Source of the DNA: Megascapheus bottae
Lineage: Eukaryota; Chordata; Mammalia; Rodentia; Geomyidae
Direction: 5' to 3'
Length of the DNA stretch: 64,000 bases
NCBI GenBank assembly: GCA_024803745.1
Contig: JANJXV010000014.1
Location: forward strand, 1-64,000
Positions within the stretch are counted from its first letter, which is position 1; the number at the start of each line of letters is the position of its first letter. Shown in pieces: positions 11,836 to 23,940 of this stretch. The notes under the pieces are model-generated. The model did no database searches. It was given only the letters and a program-made list of their open reading frames with translations, and was not told the DNA's origin. The translations under genes and the position numbers were made by a program.

Positions 11836-11843
11836 ACTCATAA

Positions 11844-11890
11844 AAATGCATAAACTGAGGTGGTATGATGACATGTTATCAGCTAAACTT
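11844..11890 (+). repeat. Left copy of 47-bp duplication flanking an L1
   Basis: It matches 13425-13471 at 43 of 47 positions with no gaps. The copies sit exactly at the 5' edge and behind the A-rich tail of the L1 between them. Confidence 0.93.
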
Positions 11891-13424
11891 ATTAAACCAC
11901 AGACCTATAGCCATCTAATCTTTGACAAGGGAGCCAAAAAATAGACTGGAAGAAAGACAGCCTCTTCAACAAGTTGTGCTGGCAAAACTGGTTAAGCACC
12001 TGCACAAAACTAAAGTTGGATCCTTCTTTGTCACCCTGCACTAGAATTAACTCCAAACGGATCAAAGACCTGAAGGTAAAAGCTGACACACTGAAAACTC
12101 TACAAGAAGGAATAGGAGATACAGTAGGCCTCCTTGGCACAGGTTGAAACTTTCTTAATAAGCACCAAGAATCACAGCAACTAAGAGAAAGGCTGGATAA
12201 GTGGGACTGCATTAAACTGCAGAGATTTTGTATGGCAAAGGAGATAGCTAGTAAATTAATTAGGAAGCCTACAGAGTGGGAGAAGATCTTCACCAACCAA
12301 ACAACAGACAAAGGCCTCATATCTAAAATATATCAACAACTCAAAAAATTGAATCACTCCAAAACTAATCTCCAAAGTAACAACCATCCCATTAAAAAAT
12401 GGGCCAAAGACTTAAAGAGAGTCTTCTCTGAAGAAGAAACAAAAATGGCCTATAGACACATGAAGAAATGCTCAACATCTCTGGTCATAAAAGAAATGCA
12501 AATCAAAACAACTCTAAGATTCCACCTCACTCCAGTTAGAATGGCCAGGATCAGGAAAACGAATAACAACAGATGCTGGAGGGGATGTGGCCAGGAGGTA
12601 TCACTACTACACTGTTGGTGGGAGTGCAAACTCGTTCAAACACTATGGAAAGCAGTATGGCAGTGCCTCAAAAGGCTAAACATAGAGCTCCCTTATGACC
12701 CAGCAATTCCACTACTTGGCATTTACCCAACCATCTAAAAACTAGGACATACTAAATCCACTACCACAACAATGTTCATTGCAGCATTATTCACCATAGC
12801 AAAGATATGGAACCATCTTAGATGTCCCTCAGTTGATGAGTGGATCAACAAGTTGTGGTATTTGTACACAATGAAATTCTACGCTGCTGTCAGAAAAAAT
12901 GACATCACCCCATTTGTTAGGAAATGGAAAGTCTTAGGAAAAATTATATTAAGTGAAGTAAGCCAGACTCAAAGGAACTTAGGCTCAATGGTTCCCCTCA
13001 TTGGTCATAATCAGTAGGAACCTTGGGCTCTACTAGCAGAGATCTGCAATAGAACAAAACCTAGATACATAAGGCCATATAGTATTAAGGTAATTGAAAG
13101 GACCTCCAGGATATTGAAACAAAAGCCACACAATGAATGATTGTTGTCCTTAATGAACTATGTTATCTCTTATCTCTTTTGCTGTCCCTTGATTATCTCA
13201 TATTGTTACAGTATCTCACTTTGTTATCTGATATATTGGATTTATTTGTATTTGGTTATTTGAAATTGGATAGGGAAGGGGGGAAAACCAAGATGGGGAG
13301 GTGGGGGGGCGGGTAATGGGGACCAAGACAGGTGAAAGGGTATCAATATATGTGAATTAATGCACCTTCTATCTTGCAAATATCATGTAACCCTTTTATT
13401 AATTACAATAAAAAATTTGGTAAG
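11891..13424 (+). mobile_element. 5'-truncated LINE-1 (ORF2 C-terminus plus 3'UTR)
   Basis: L1 homology starts inside ORF2 at the [11 protein letters not shown] block. Frameshifted to 12230, it then stays open for 168 codons (12232-12738), carrying the zinc knuckle CX3CX7HX4C and YDPAIPLLGIYPTI, where a stop interrupts. The ORF2 end continues in another frame (12772-13017, MFIAALFTIAKIW ... MWYLYT-like). The 3'UTR has the G-rich polypurine tract (about 13270-13320), GCACCTTCTATCTTGC, ATGTAACCC and an AATAAA-like end. RT and endonuclease are missing, so it was mobilised in trans by an intact L1. The flanking duplication defines the exact edges. Confidence 0.93.
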
Positions 13425-13471
13425 AAATGCATAAATTGAGGTGGTATGATGGCATTTTATAAGCTAAACTT
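13425..13471 (+). repeat. Right copy of 47-bp duplication flanking an L1
   Basis: Partner of 11844-11890 with four substitutions (duplication positions 12, 28, 32 and 37). Confidence 0.93.
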
Positions 13472-13987
13472 TTATAAGGGAAGCTAGAAATATTAACTTA
13501 GTAAAGCATATCACAGTGAGAAAAAGAGGGAAAAGTGTTAAAGAAAGTAAACATTAGTTGGAGTAAATTATTTATATTATTGAAATAAATTGGTCGTGTT
13601 AATTTTAAGTCCCTAGTCTTTGTGATTTCCTCTCCTGGAAGACAGGAGAAGCTCATCTTTGTATCCATCCTCAGTCATCTCTTCCTTTTACTCATTCTCC
13701 TATCAATTCATATTTCCATCATAGGCATAGTGACTCTCTAGTGTCAACCAAGTGACTTGCAGATGGTCCAGACTGCTCAATTTCCTCCCAGGTTCGCCTT
13801 CCACCGTGGCAAACAAGATTGTGTGCTCAAATCTAGTTTATCTTGGTTTGAAGGAAGTTGAAAATCTAATGCAAATATGTTATTATAACCAGATGACAAT
13901 GGAATATTTTATCATTACAAATAGCGGTTTAAAAAAAAACAATTTCAAAAGCAGCTGACGATCAAGGTTAAAAATGATATCCGTTGT
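13472..13987. other. Unique intergenic DNA, no gene seen
   Basis: No domain-bearing frame and no nameable repeat. Confidence 0.5.
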
Positions 13988-14183
13988 GCCCGGAAGTTTG
14001 GCCTAATGGTAGAATGCTTGCCTAGCATGGACGAAGGCCCGGGGTTTGATTCCTAAGTACCACATACACAAAGAAAAAAGCCAGAAGTGGTGCTGTGGCT
14101 CAAGTGGTAGAGCTCTAGCCTTAAGAAAGCCCAAGGACAGTGCTCAGGCCTTGAGCTCAAGGTCCAGGACTGACAAAAAAAAA
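13988..14183 (+). mobile_element. Dimeric tRNA-derived SINE (ID-type left half)
   Basis: The left half carries a box A-like TGGCCTAATGGTAGAATGC and a box B-like GGGTTTGATTCC. The linker is CACAAAGAAAAAAGCCAGAAG. The right half starts GTGGTGCTGTGGCTCAAGTGG and ends near CAGGACTGACA plus A-run. SINEs of this type are Pol III transcribed and moved by L1. It is a mildly diverged copy. Confidence 0.92.
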
Positions 14184-16770
14184 GGTATCTATTTAGTGAC
14201 TAAACTCCTATGACTTATCATTAATGTTTAAGATTTTTATTTGTTCTGCATGCAATATATTATTGTTGGTTCACTAACACTTACCTGGAAAAATGAATTC
14301 CAGGCATCTTAGTCCACCAGAACTGCAAAAGTACTAAAACTACCCAGGCTATTTATTTTTTGAGCAATAAAAATCTGTGATGAAGCTACCAGAGTTTCGG
14401 AGTATTAGGGACCATTCTCATAGGTATCTTCTTGGAGTGTCTTTATATGATAGAAGCAGAAAATTCTATATCCTCACATGACAGAAGAATAAAAGGGCTC
14501 ATCCAGCCTTTTATTTTTCCTAAAACGCACTGTCCTTTAATGCTTCACATTGGAATACAAATTTTAGCATGTGAAATTGGAAGTGATAAACATTTAGTTT
14601 ACTTCTCAACCAGGCCTTCATAATGATATTTGACCCAAAGTCCTACCTGACAAAATGCAATACATCTATACTAGAGATCTTCATATTTTCTATAAAGTGA
14701 TTAAATATTCTCTATGGTTTCCAATTGCACTGTTAGTCCAATCATCAATCAATTCAGTAAAAAAATTGACTTGTGATAGGCAATGAAAAAAAATGAAATG
14801 GACACGAAACTGCTTGACCTCACAATAGCCTAAGCTATAGAGATAGGAGCAATGGAGAGTTGGCACAAACCATTAGAGTAAGAACACACTTTTCACTCTT
14901 GTTGACAGGGCAGATCTTCTACCTCTACACCTAGCTCTGGCTTTCTGGTGATATACCTATTAGTCCTTATGTTGGTTAATTCCTATGCTTTACAAAACAT
15001 GCTTTCTTACATATATATTTATAAAATACATTTTTACCATAAGCTTGGAACACATTACATAAATAGCTATGACACGGAAATTCAGGTAGCATATAAATCA
15101 CATCTTAAAATGTGAGAGGAACCCTCATCAGCACACACCTGTCTTCTTATTTCTACTTTCTACTTTGGTGTGACACTTTGCATATGCAAACTGTCTCTGA
15201 GAGAATTGTGGTTTGCTTGATGGCTAATGGCTGCAATGACATCATTGTCTTGAGAATTCCAGTAGCCATGTCTGTGATGCAACCTGCTTGAATGGAGATT
15301 GCCGAACAAAATCTATGTCTACCTGTGACAAGGTACACATTTTCTTCTGCACTCTGAGTTCCATTGTTTGTTTCATAAAACTAAATTATGGTTGATAATC
15401 TTAATAATAAAAATACTCATTATTTTTCCAAGTTTTATTTTGTCTTACCAGTCACCCATTTAGATAGTACAAATTAGAATCCATTGTTTTATTTTTTTTC
15501 CCGGTACAATCTACACTAGCATTTTAATGAATATTTGAGCAAGGAAGAAATTATACACATTGAATATATTTGTAGCTATATGCATATAAATACATATATA
15601 CTTTTGCATTGCCACTTTGCAAAATATACTGGAATTTATTCTCAGGTAGCCCTAAGAACACAGTTAGCTTTTAATTTTTTCCCAAAATAACAAATTGTCT
15701 ACCCCTACAATATTGCTTACCATTGTTGGTTGTGGCCTTAGGGACAGTAACTTTATTACCTTTCTGAACCCTACTTCAAAGGAATTAATTAATTGATGTT
15801 CTTAGAAGCCTCATCCTGACAAAAACATATGATACTCAAATGTTAAACATGGAACCTCAGATGAAACTGTCAGGAAAAAGCCGAAAGTGGTTATTAATAT
15901 GGCTTTTGATAAATATCTGCTCAGCCTCACACTGTGCCTCGTCTGTTTTCATCTTGGAAAGTAGTTAATCTGATTGATGAAGATCCTGGTTCAGATTGTC
16001 TCCCATGCTGAGTTTAATAATGGCACATTTTTTTTTCCTCAAAAAAATCTTATTTTCAGTGAAGATATTTATGCCTTCTCTTCTGAATATTTCTTATGCA
16101 CACAGCTTTGAGTGTAATCCCTAGCACTCCTAAAAAATTATAGGAATTCCTTTTGGATTCCAAACACCGAAACAAAGATCGGTTTCGAAGCCTTTAGATA
16201 AGTATGGTTTAATAAGGATGCTGTCAGAGGCTACTGCTAGGCATCAGACATAGAAGAAATAGCCAAGCAGTACCTAAGGCTAAAAGCGTTGTCTCCTAGT
16301 CATCACCAGCCATCTCCCATGAGCCTCTGTACTTTTCCCTTATAATTCAGTGTAAAGAATCTCAGATTAAGCCACCATCACAGCGGCACTGATACAATAG
16401 TGTCTGAGTTTGGTGACATTCATAGCATAGCAATATTAAATGTGGCACCTTAATTACTATGAGTTCAGACATCATTCTTATTTTAATAGCAAAGTGTAAG
16501 GTGATAGTTTAAAATCAATCTAACTGGAATTAGTCTATTCTCATATAATCTATTAACATCATACTAATTAATCATTATAATAATTCGAGATGAAGATAAT
16601 TTTTGTTCTTTTTCTACTGCGTTTTTCCAACTATGTCTGGGTACACAAATAGGGTCCGATTGTGAATAAGCGATCAAATGAGAGAGAAAATGTTATGAAT
16701 GTAAAAGTGAACATTTCAAGAGGATATTCAGATGTATATAAGTGAATGAACCAAAATATGGTATATTCAG
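14184..16770. other. Unique intergenic DNA, no gene seen
   Basis: About 2.6 kb. No domain-bearing frame exceeds about 63 codons and no repeat is nameable. The stretch at 15120-15350 is less AT-rich and might be a conserved element, but nothing in the sequence proves it. Confidence 0.45.
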
Positions 16771-16789
16771 GGAAGAATTAAAGCAATTG

Positions 16790-17000
16790 TAATTCCATAA
16801 AGACTAAATCACAGTCCAACAAAATAAATGGAAGGAAGAAGGAATGAAAAAGTGGGGAAAAAAAGTCAACAGAGGGAATAAATGAAGGAAACCAGGAAGG
16901 GAGACAAGAATATAGTCATAAAACTATCATATAAAATTAAGAAAATTGAGGAGAGGGAGGGGTAGGGGAGAAGAAAGGGAGAGGAATTCATTTATTTAAG
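16790..17000 (+). repeat. Probable old LINE-1 3'UTR or similar ancient repeat
   Basis: It shares the AAAGACTAAATC and AGTCCAACAAAATAAATG block with 9632-9655, followed by a long purine-rich tract, as expected of old L1 tails. Confidence 0.4.
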
Positions 17001-18010
17001 TCACCTTAATGTCATATAAATATATAAGTATATATATATAGTTATATATCTTGGCTTCTGCTTCATTTTTCTTTAAGTTGTAATGTTCTTGCTCACCTTT
17101 TTTCAGTTTTGAACAAAAGTATAAATAAGTTCATATTTCCATTTCTTCATATTACATAATTTTCTCTAATTTTCTCTTAGTGCTAAGGATTACTCAAATT
17201 GGGAGCTAGACTTGATAATGAGGGCCCTAGTAACAGTATGCAAAATATAAAATGTTCACTGACTATTTTCTATAACCAGAAAGTAAGAAAGGGATTCTAT
17301 TACTCAAAATAAACACACAATTAAAACAAATTTTCCTGTAATTATATGAATATGTCCAAAAACAGAAGAATAAGTTGATTAAATGATATGAATGGCTAAA
17401 GATGAAATAATTTGAGTAACAAAATAAAGAATTATTTTATAGTAAGAATTATAAAATAAATATTCATGAATCCATATTGACATAATATATGATTTAGTAA
17501 TAAATAAATGGGGAAGATACATAAATTTTACATTCTGCATAGTTGCAGATAATTTATGTAGACAGGCCTGTAGAAGATATAACATAAATCTTCACTCAAG
17601 TGTCAGCTCTGCATAGTGACTTCCTTCCAAAAATACAGCATGAAACAAGGGCAAAAAATGAAGAGTAATTTTAAAGTGAAGAAAACTGATAGTCAGCAAC
17701 CAGTGATATAACCAACATTACTGATAAATTGTATTAATAATGTTAACCCTTGTCTGACCTGATGCAGTGAGGATGACTTTTTACTTTTGGGTATTATTTC
17801 TTCATATTCATTATTGAATGCTACCTCAGGAGTTTTTTCTGTGTTTTGCAGGACATCTATGCCAATATTTTTAAGTTAAAAAGATCAATTACTTCTATTC
17901 TCTTCTTTGAATCCAAGATCTCCCAAGAATATCACTTTATTTGAAGATACCTTAGTTAATTTATTTTTATCTGGTATGCATTCCAATGAGTTAGAAGTAA
18001 AATAATTTAC
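17001..18010. other. AT-rich intergenic DNA, no gene seen
   Basis: No coding signal. A short TA-rich tract lies near 17020-17045. Confidence 0.5.
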
Positions 18011-18019
18011 ATTCTTTTT

Positions 18020-18606
18020 TTTCTTCTTTTTTATTTTTATTTTTTTAATTTTTTATTGTAATTAGTAAAAGGGTTACATGATATTTGCCAGATAGAAGGT
18101 GCATTAATTCACTTACCTTGATACCCTTTCACATGTCTTGGTACCCATTACCCTCCCCCCACTTCCCCCACCTGTCTTGGTTTTCCCCCCTTCCCTATCA
18201 AATTTCAAATAACCAAATACAAATAAATTCAATATATCAGATAACAAAGTGAGATACTATAACAATATGAGATAACCAAGGGACAGCAATGGAGATGAGA
18301 GACAACATAGTACATTAAGGACAACAATCATTCGTTATATGGCTTTTGTCTCAATATTCTGGAGGTCCTTTCAATTAGCTTCATACTATATGGCCTTATG
18401 TATCAAGATTTTGCTCTATTGCAGATCTCTGCTAGTAGAGCCCAAGGTTTCTACTGATTATGGCGAATGAGGGCAACCATTGAGCCTAAGTTCCTTTGAG
18501 TCTGGCTTACTTCACTTAATATGATTTTTTCTAAGTCTTTCCATTTCCTAACAAATGGGATGATGTCATTCTTTCTGACAGCAGCATAGAATTCCATTGT
18601 GTACAA
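18020..18606 (-). mobile_element. 5'-truncated LINE-1 3' end
   Basis: On the minus strand it runs from the last ORF2 codons (the complement of CATAGAATTCCATTGTGTAC, i.e. the YTMEFYAAV block) through the 3'UTR with its polypurine tract to ATTACAATAAAAAATT and an A-rich tail (about 18020-18055). A possible 9-bp duplication ATTCTTTTT flanks it (18011-18019 and 18607-18615). It carries the ATTTATTTGT-type 3'UTR variant and closely matches the copy at 30.0 kb, breaking at nearly the same ORF2 base. Confidence 0.9.
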
Positions 18607-18779
18607 ATTCTTTTTCCAAATAAAAACTATTATGAAATCTTATAAGCCCTACATTTATACTGATGTAGATCTCAGATTAACTAAATTCCCAGTAATGTTT
18701 TCTTCCTTCCTTTTTTATTTCATTAAAATCACATTGATAATTTTCTATGAGTAAGGTTGGCTGTAATTTAAGTGGAAAA

Positions 18780-19010
18780 ATTTTCCTGTCTTGCTAAAAC
18801 CCTAGAGACTTAATACAACACACAATTATTTTCTCACAAGTTCTGGGAACTAGGAATTAAGGTCTGGTTTCTCTACCTTAGTGATTCTCACTCAGAGACA
18901 GTCAGTGTGAGTAAGGTTTGTGAAGAAGAATTAACTTCTCAGCTAATGAATTTCTTGGCAGAATTCAAAGACGAAAAGCCTGATTTTCTTGCTGCTGTGT
19001 GATCAAAGGA
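18780..19010 (+). repeat. Ancient interspersed repeat, class uncertain
   Basis: The blocks GAGACTTAATACAACACACA, TTATTTTCTCACAAGTTCTGG and ACTAGGAATTAAGGTCTGG are diverged forms of a widespread mammalian repeat motif (gACTTAaaACAAC...TTTATTaTCTcACAGTTCTGGagGTCagaAGTC). A related copy starts near 51165. LTR or DNA-transposon origin is not decided. Confidence 0.45.
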
Positions 19011-19091
19011 CACACTTAGTACTTAGTGGCTTCTTTGCTTCCAGAGTAGTGAAATTGGGAAAAGGTGAAAGGAAGATACAGATATAAAGAG

Positions 19092-19126
19092 AAGAGGGAG
19101 GGAAGGAGGGAGGGAGAGAAAAAGAA

Positions 19127-19194
<68 letters not shown>

Positions 19195-19320
19195 AGAGAG
19201 AGAGCACAGACAGACACAGACGCAGAGATACAGAGACAGAAGCAGACAGAGAGACAGAGACAGAGGCAGGGGCAGAGAGCCACAGACAGAGACACAGACA
19301 CAGAGACATAGACAGAGATG
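19092..19320. repeat. Purine-rich (GA)n tract with CAGACA/CAGAGA satellite
   Basis: GGGA/GAAA-rich start, about 80 bases of nearly pure GA (19125-19204), then degenerate 6-12 bp units of CAGACA and CAGAGA type to about 19320. Open frames across it encode only R/E or S/L repeats and are not genes. Confidence 0.93.
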
Positions 19321-19471
19321 AAGATGTATAAGAAAATTAAAAACTTTGTGATCCAATTATGGAATCTTCAATCTCATAACTATTCTGTAATCTATTTGTT
19401 ATAAAATACCCATATTACCCATCCAACAGAAAAAATCACTTGATTTTGTCTTTATATGACTTTAAGATATA

Positions 19472-19473
<2 letters not shown>

Positions 19474-19516
<43 letters not shown>
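19474..19516. repeat. (GT)n microsatellite
   Basis: About 21 uninterrupted GT units, followed by a TATA-rich stretch to 19545. Probably length-polymorphic. Confidence 0.97.
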
Positions 19517-19519
<3 letters not shown>

Positions 19520-19744
19520 TATATAGATATACATATATATATTTAAATATAGTTCTCCTAGAAGATGAGTCTTTTGTTTAACCTTAGAGCTACTGATGGT
19601 GGACCATGTCACTCTTAGCATGGATTTCCAGGAGAAATCCTAATTCTTGGGTGCTCCTCTTACACCATTCCATTTCTACTAGTTATTTTGGTAAGAGATC
19701 ATGAACTGGAGGCTATTATTAGGAACTGAAACCTGTAGTTTTAG

Positions 19745-20050
19745 GTAAACAGATGAAACTAGAAAGCATCGTGTTAAGAGAAATAAACCAGGCTCCAAAA
19801 GGCAAATGCCTCATATTTTCTCTCATAGATAAGAATAAATATGAGAGAAAAATCAAATTAGAATCTAGATTAGGAAAAAACCTGAAAGTAGACAGGGTAC
19901 TATTTAAGAAGGAGAAAAATAGCAGAAGAAAGAGGAAATGACATAATGAGAGTGGAAGTATGCTCAAAGGATTTATGCAAGTGAATTAAATTGTGAAGAA
20001 ACTGAATTTTGTATAGTTCATAAACATTGGTAAATACTTTAAGCCAAGAT
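19745..20050 (+). mobile_element. Ancient LINE-1 3' end
   Basis: The blocks GATGAAACTAGAAAGCATC, GTTAAGAGAAATAAACCAG and AAATGCCTCATATTTTCTCT match the classic end of old mammalian L1 ORF2 and the start of the 3'UTR. No frame is intact. It is clearly older than the copies with the TGTAACCC 3' end. Confidence 0.7.
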
Positions 20051-20129
20051 TAAAAGCTAAGACTATTAGAAATTGCTGTTTCATTCAACAATTTCATCTC
20101 AAAATTACTAAGGTGTTTTGTATGTACTC

Positions 20130-20352
20130 AAATGGTAACTTCGGGCCGGGAGTTTGGCCTAGTGGTAGAGTGCTTGCCTAGCATGCATGAAGACCTGGGT
20201 TCAATTCCTCGGTACCACATACATAGAAAAAAAAAAGCCAGAAGTGGTGCTGAAGCTCAAGTGGTAGAGCTTTAGCCTTGAGAAAATCCAAGGACAGTGC
20301 TCAGGCCCTGAGCCCAAGCTCAGGACTGGCAAGAAAAAAAAATGGTAACTTC
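20130..20352 (+). mobile_element. Dimeric tRNA-derived SINE with target duplication
   Basis: The element spans 20143-20339: GGGCCGGGAGTTTGGCC, box A GTGGTAGAGTGC, box B GGGTTCAATTCC, an A-rich linker, the right half with CTCAAGTGGTAGAGC, and a terminal ACTGGCAAG plus A-run. A perfect 13-bp duplication, AAATGGTAACTTC, lies at 20130-20142 and 20340-20352. The clean duplication and intact boxes indicate a fairly recent, L1-driven insertion. Confidence 0.96.
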
Positions 20353-21439
20353 AATAAACAAACTAGAAAGAAAGAGCCCAGGGAATCAAACAGAAAATTG
20401 GAATTTTTTGCCTCAATAATGTGATAACTCACAAAACTCAGAAATATTTTTTCACAAGCACTGAAAAACATAATGCATTCCTTTTAAATATTGTTTCATT
20501 TTATCATTTGACTATTTTCTCAATTGAAATATGTAAATGTTATTCTATACTTGCAGAAGAATTTAAAAAGAGGAAAATGAGAAAACAGACACATTGCATG
20601 ATTTATTTCCAGAGACATTCAAACCTCACTAATATCTTTTAAACATGAAAATCAGTAAGTTTGTTTTATGGGAATATCTTAAGTTTCATAAATAGGTTAT
20701 CATAGATTATAGCTTTAATATAAATTATTTCATAGAATAACAAAGATTCTATTACATGTCAGCTTATTTAAATTTTGAAAAAATTCAAAAAGCATATAAA
20801 TGGTAAAAAGCACGAATACCTTCAGTTGAAGTAGACCCTTTTCTGAAGCCCAAGACAGTTGAAAATAATTTCAACAACACAAGAATGAAAAATTTAACAA
20901 ATGATACACAGAGCAGAACACAAAAATGGAAACTTTAATAAATGATACAAGACCAGAATATTACACTCTGTGTAGTCAGATAAGGTTATTTTCACTTTGG
21001 TTTTGGTTCATTTTTCTCAGCTAAGAATAGGTGAATTATATAAAAAATGTAAATATACAAGTTCTGTGTCAAATGTATATATTTTTTATTAATGCTAGTT
21101 AAGTAAATCAGAGGGAGACCCTGAGATGACTTCCCACTAACAGATATAAAATAGATTTTTATATTCTACTTGAAGATAACATAATTTTTACAAAGCATTT
21201 ATGTTTTATTTCAGAATACTCATTTTATGCTGATTTCTCTATTCACTTCAAATGTATGAAAATAACATGGTGTTCCTTGTCATTTCTGATTTTGTGTTAA
21301 CATTGAATTTTGTCATCCCTGGTTTTGTATGCTTCCTGTTTCAATTGGATTTTTCTAATCTACCTTCCACAATATGCATGGCAAATCAATACTGATTGGC
21401 AGTTAAACAAAAATCTGTAAGAGTGTAATGCTCCATTAG
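20353..21439. other. AT-rich intergenic DNA, no gene seen
   Basis: No coding or repeat signal that can be supported. Confidence 0.5.
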
Positions 21440-21605
21440 ATGTTGCATTTGGATCTTGAATCCAAGACAACTATGTTCCCATTGACCTTGGGCAAATTAC
21501 CTTGCATGTTCTGAATTTCCTGTTTTTCGAGAACAGAAAAACTAATTATATCTCATTCCTCATGGAATTTATAGGACTTATATGAGGAGATTATCTTTCT
21601 ATACA
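21440..21605 (+). mobile_element. MIR (ancient tRNA-derived SINE) fragment
   Basis: It contains the MIR core motif CCTTGGGCAAATTACCTTGC and a degraded downstream section (TATAGGACTTATATGAGGAG). MIRs are shared by all mammals, so this is an old insertion. Confidence 0.65.
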
Positions 21606-23600
21606 TACACACAATTATTAACTATGTGTATATACATATATATATATATATCCTGACAGTAATTTTTCAATGCATACTGATATTATATAGATCTAGCTAA
21701 GAAATGTGCTATATATTCTATTCTGGGGATTCAATTCCAACAACTCAGTTATGCTTTCAGTGAGCTTTCATTATCATGGAAACCAGAGAAGTAAAAAACA
21801 ATTTTAATGTACTGCTATGATAAGATACACAATCTAATATGAGCACTGGTAAATAAACAAGCACATCACACAGAATATAAAGAAAGCTGACACATTTTCT
21901 TCCCTTGTCAAAATAGGATTGGTTTACCTGATGTCCAAGGTCTCTTGCGACTCTGCCCAAAGGTAACTTAATATCAAAAGCACAAGTCCAGTTCACGCAC
22001 AGGTAATGAAATTTGGTATCATAAAGCATTAGAAATCACAAGTATTATTAAATCTATACCATTATTAAGACCTAAAAATTGCATTTTTTGATATTATGGC
22101 TGTGGAAATATGTATATGCCTAATATTAAAGAGAGAAATTCTACGTGACTTTGTCATCTGTCCATCGATGCTTTGCAGACATGATATCTGAAGTTACCCT
22201 TCAGTTACTCATCCTTCCCTTTCATCAGTCTCAAATGTGTTGCCTTGTAGATTTGCTTAAACCACATAATGTTAGAAAGGAATATACCATTTGTTGCATA
22301 ATAGCTCAGAGAATTTAGGTTAAAATGTGCATTTGATTTCTCCGAGGAAGTACAAAATCCAAGAAAACTGAATTCTCATACAAATATGCTTAGTGAAAAG
22401 TCTCAAGACAAAGATTTTTTTGCTAAATAAATAGGATACATTACAAAAATTTCTATGACATAGCAAAGTAGCTGCTAGAAGGATAATTATAGTATTCAAT
22501 GCATATAGTAGAAAAATAAATACATAATATAATGTTTCTCCTTTATATAACTAGAGAGAGGGATGAAATTCATGAAAAAATGAAATAAAAATAAATGGCC
22601 AATGAAATGGAAATAAAAAATATTACAGGAAAAGGAAAATCATTGTAACGTAATTCTTTAAAATTTTAAAGATATTAACAAATGTCTTCCAGGTAATGCA
22701 AAAGAAAAAAAAAGGGAAACAGAGACAAACATTATCCAAATGGAGGAAAAAGAAGAAAGACAAATAACTAAATCAGTAAAAAAGAGAGAGTGTTACTAAC
22801 GATTTCAAGGATATTAAATGATAGAAAGTGAATCATATGGGTAGCAAGTGTTATGCTTTGATAAAATGACCCATTTACTTGAAAGAAATAGAGTACCAGA
22901 ATTCATAGAATAAGACTCATAAATAAGCTTGTCTTCATTAGAGACATGAAGAGATGATACTAGCTTTTCACAAACTCTTCCATAAACTAGATTAGGAGGA
23001 AATTCTTCCGAAAACTAAACTTCTAAACTCATTTTGTGTGATCATCATAATAATTTTAGGAAAACTGTAGATTAATATTTCCTATACATACAGATGCCAC
23101 ATATGAATAAATCAATGCAACAATGTATAAAGATAATCATCTATCTAGTAAAATTTATTGTGAGTATATTTTTTGAAATAGTGAATGAAGAAAATGTGAA
23201 TCTTCACACATCAAAGGTAGAGTGAAAGTTGAAATTCAGAATTAAGTGTGCATTTAATCTGTGTTTGAACTGGTAGACCGAAATTATCCTAATCTTAAAG
23301 GAAGATGGTTATACTTTTATCTTAGAGAAAGTTTTTCATTGGTTTACAGAACTTATTCTAACTTGTTTTATTTTTCTCTCCACACATGCTATAACCTCTC
23401 ATCATGTCTTCACTTCTTTCTTTATTTTGTAGAACAGATAGCATAAAATGCAATATATAGTTGATTTCATCCTTTCCATAACTCCATTACCTTAAGCCTT
23501 CTATCATCTGGTTTCTTGCTGTCTTCCCAAAGATAATAACTCTCAACTAATAGCTACCCACTTTGTAAGGCAGCAAGCTTAGGTTTTAAGAACAGTGTAA
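21606..23600. other. AT-rich intergenic DNA, no gene seen
   Basis: A short (TA)n run at 21635-21651; otherwise nothing supported. Confidence 0.5.
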
Positions 23601-23805
23601 TCTCTAGGGCCAGGTTAATTAGACTCAAATCATCACTGTTAAATAATGTCAAAAGTTGTCAAACTTCCTGTTGCAAGCTTTTTAGACATAAAGTGAGAAC
23701 AACAGTATTTACTGTAAGAGTAAATGAGTTGGTATGGGTAATAGCATTGGAAAGAGTGGCTGACAAAGTGTTAACAATAAATATAACACTTATTAGTATA
23801 GCAGG
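23601..23805 (+). mobile_element. MIR fragment, long
   Basis: In order: TCTAGGGCCAGG near the box region, a degraded core, then AAAGTGAGAACAACAGTATTTAC, GAGTAAATGAGTTGGTA and GTGGCTGACAAAGTGTTAACAATAAAT, which follow the MIR consensus to its 3' end. Confidence 0.8.
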
Positions 23806-23940
23806 AAACCAATTAATGTGTGTTGAATAATTTACAAAATAAACTAATCATGTAGGAAACATGCTTTTAATATTGGAGAGCCAGACTTTGATATACTTTT
23901 CCCTCTGAGAGCAAATATTTTATAATGAATTATACCCTTT

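Noticed and set aside
14003..14050. tRNA-like box A and box B motifs here and in the other dimeric SINEs (e.g. 20150-20210, 34275-34340)
   Set aside because: They lie within SINEs with A-rich linkers and tails. No cloverleaf of an intact tRNA gene is maintained.
19003..19356. Several overlapping 88-117 codon frames of S/L/C or R/E repeats
   Set aside because: All derive from the GA and CAGACA simple repeats.
21757..22029. 90-codon minus-strand frame
   Set aside because: No domain and no support beyond being open; expected by chance in 64 kb.
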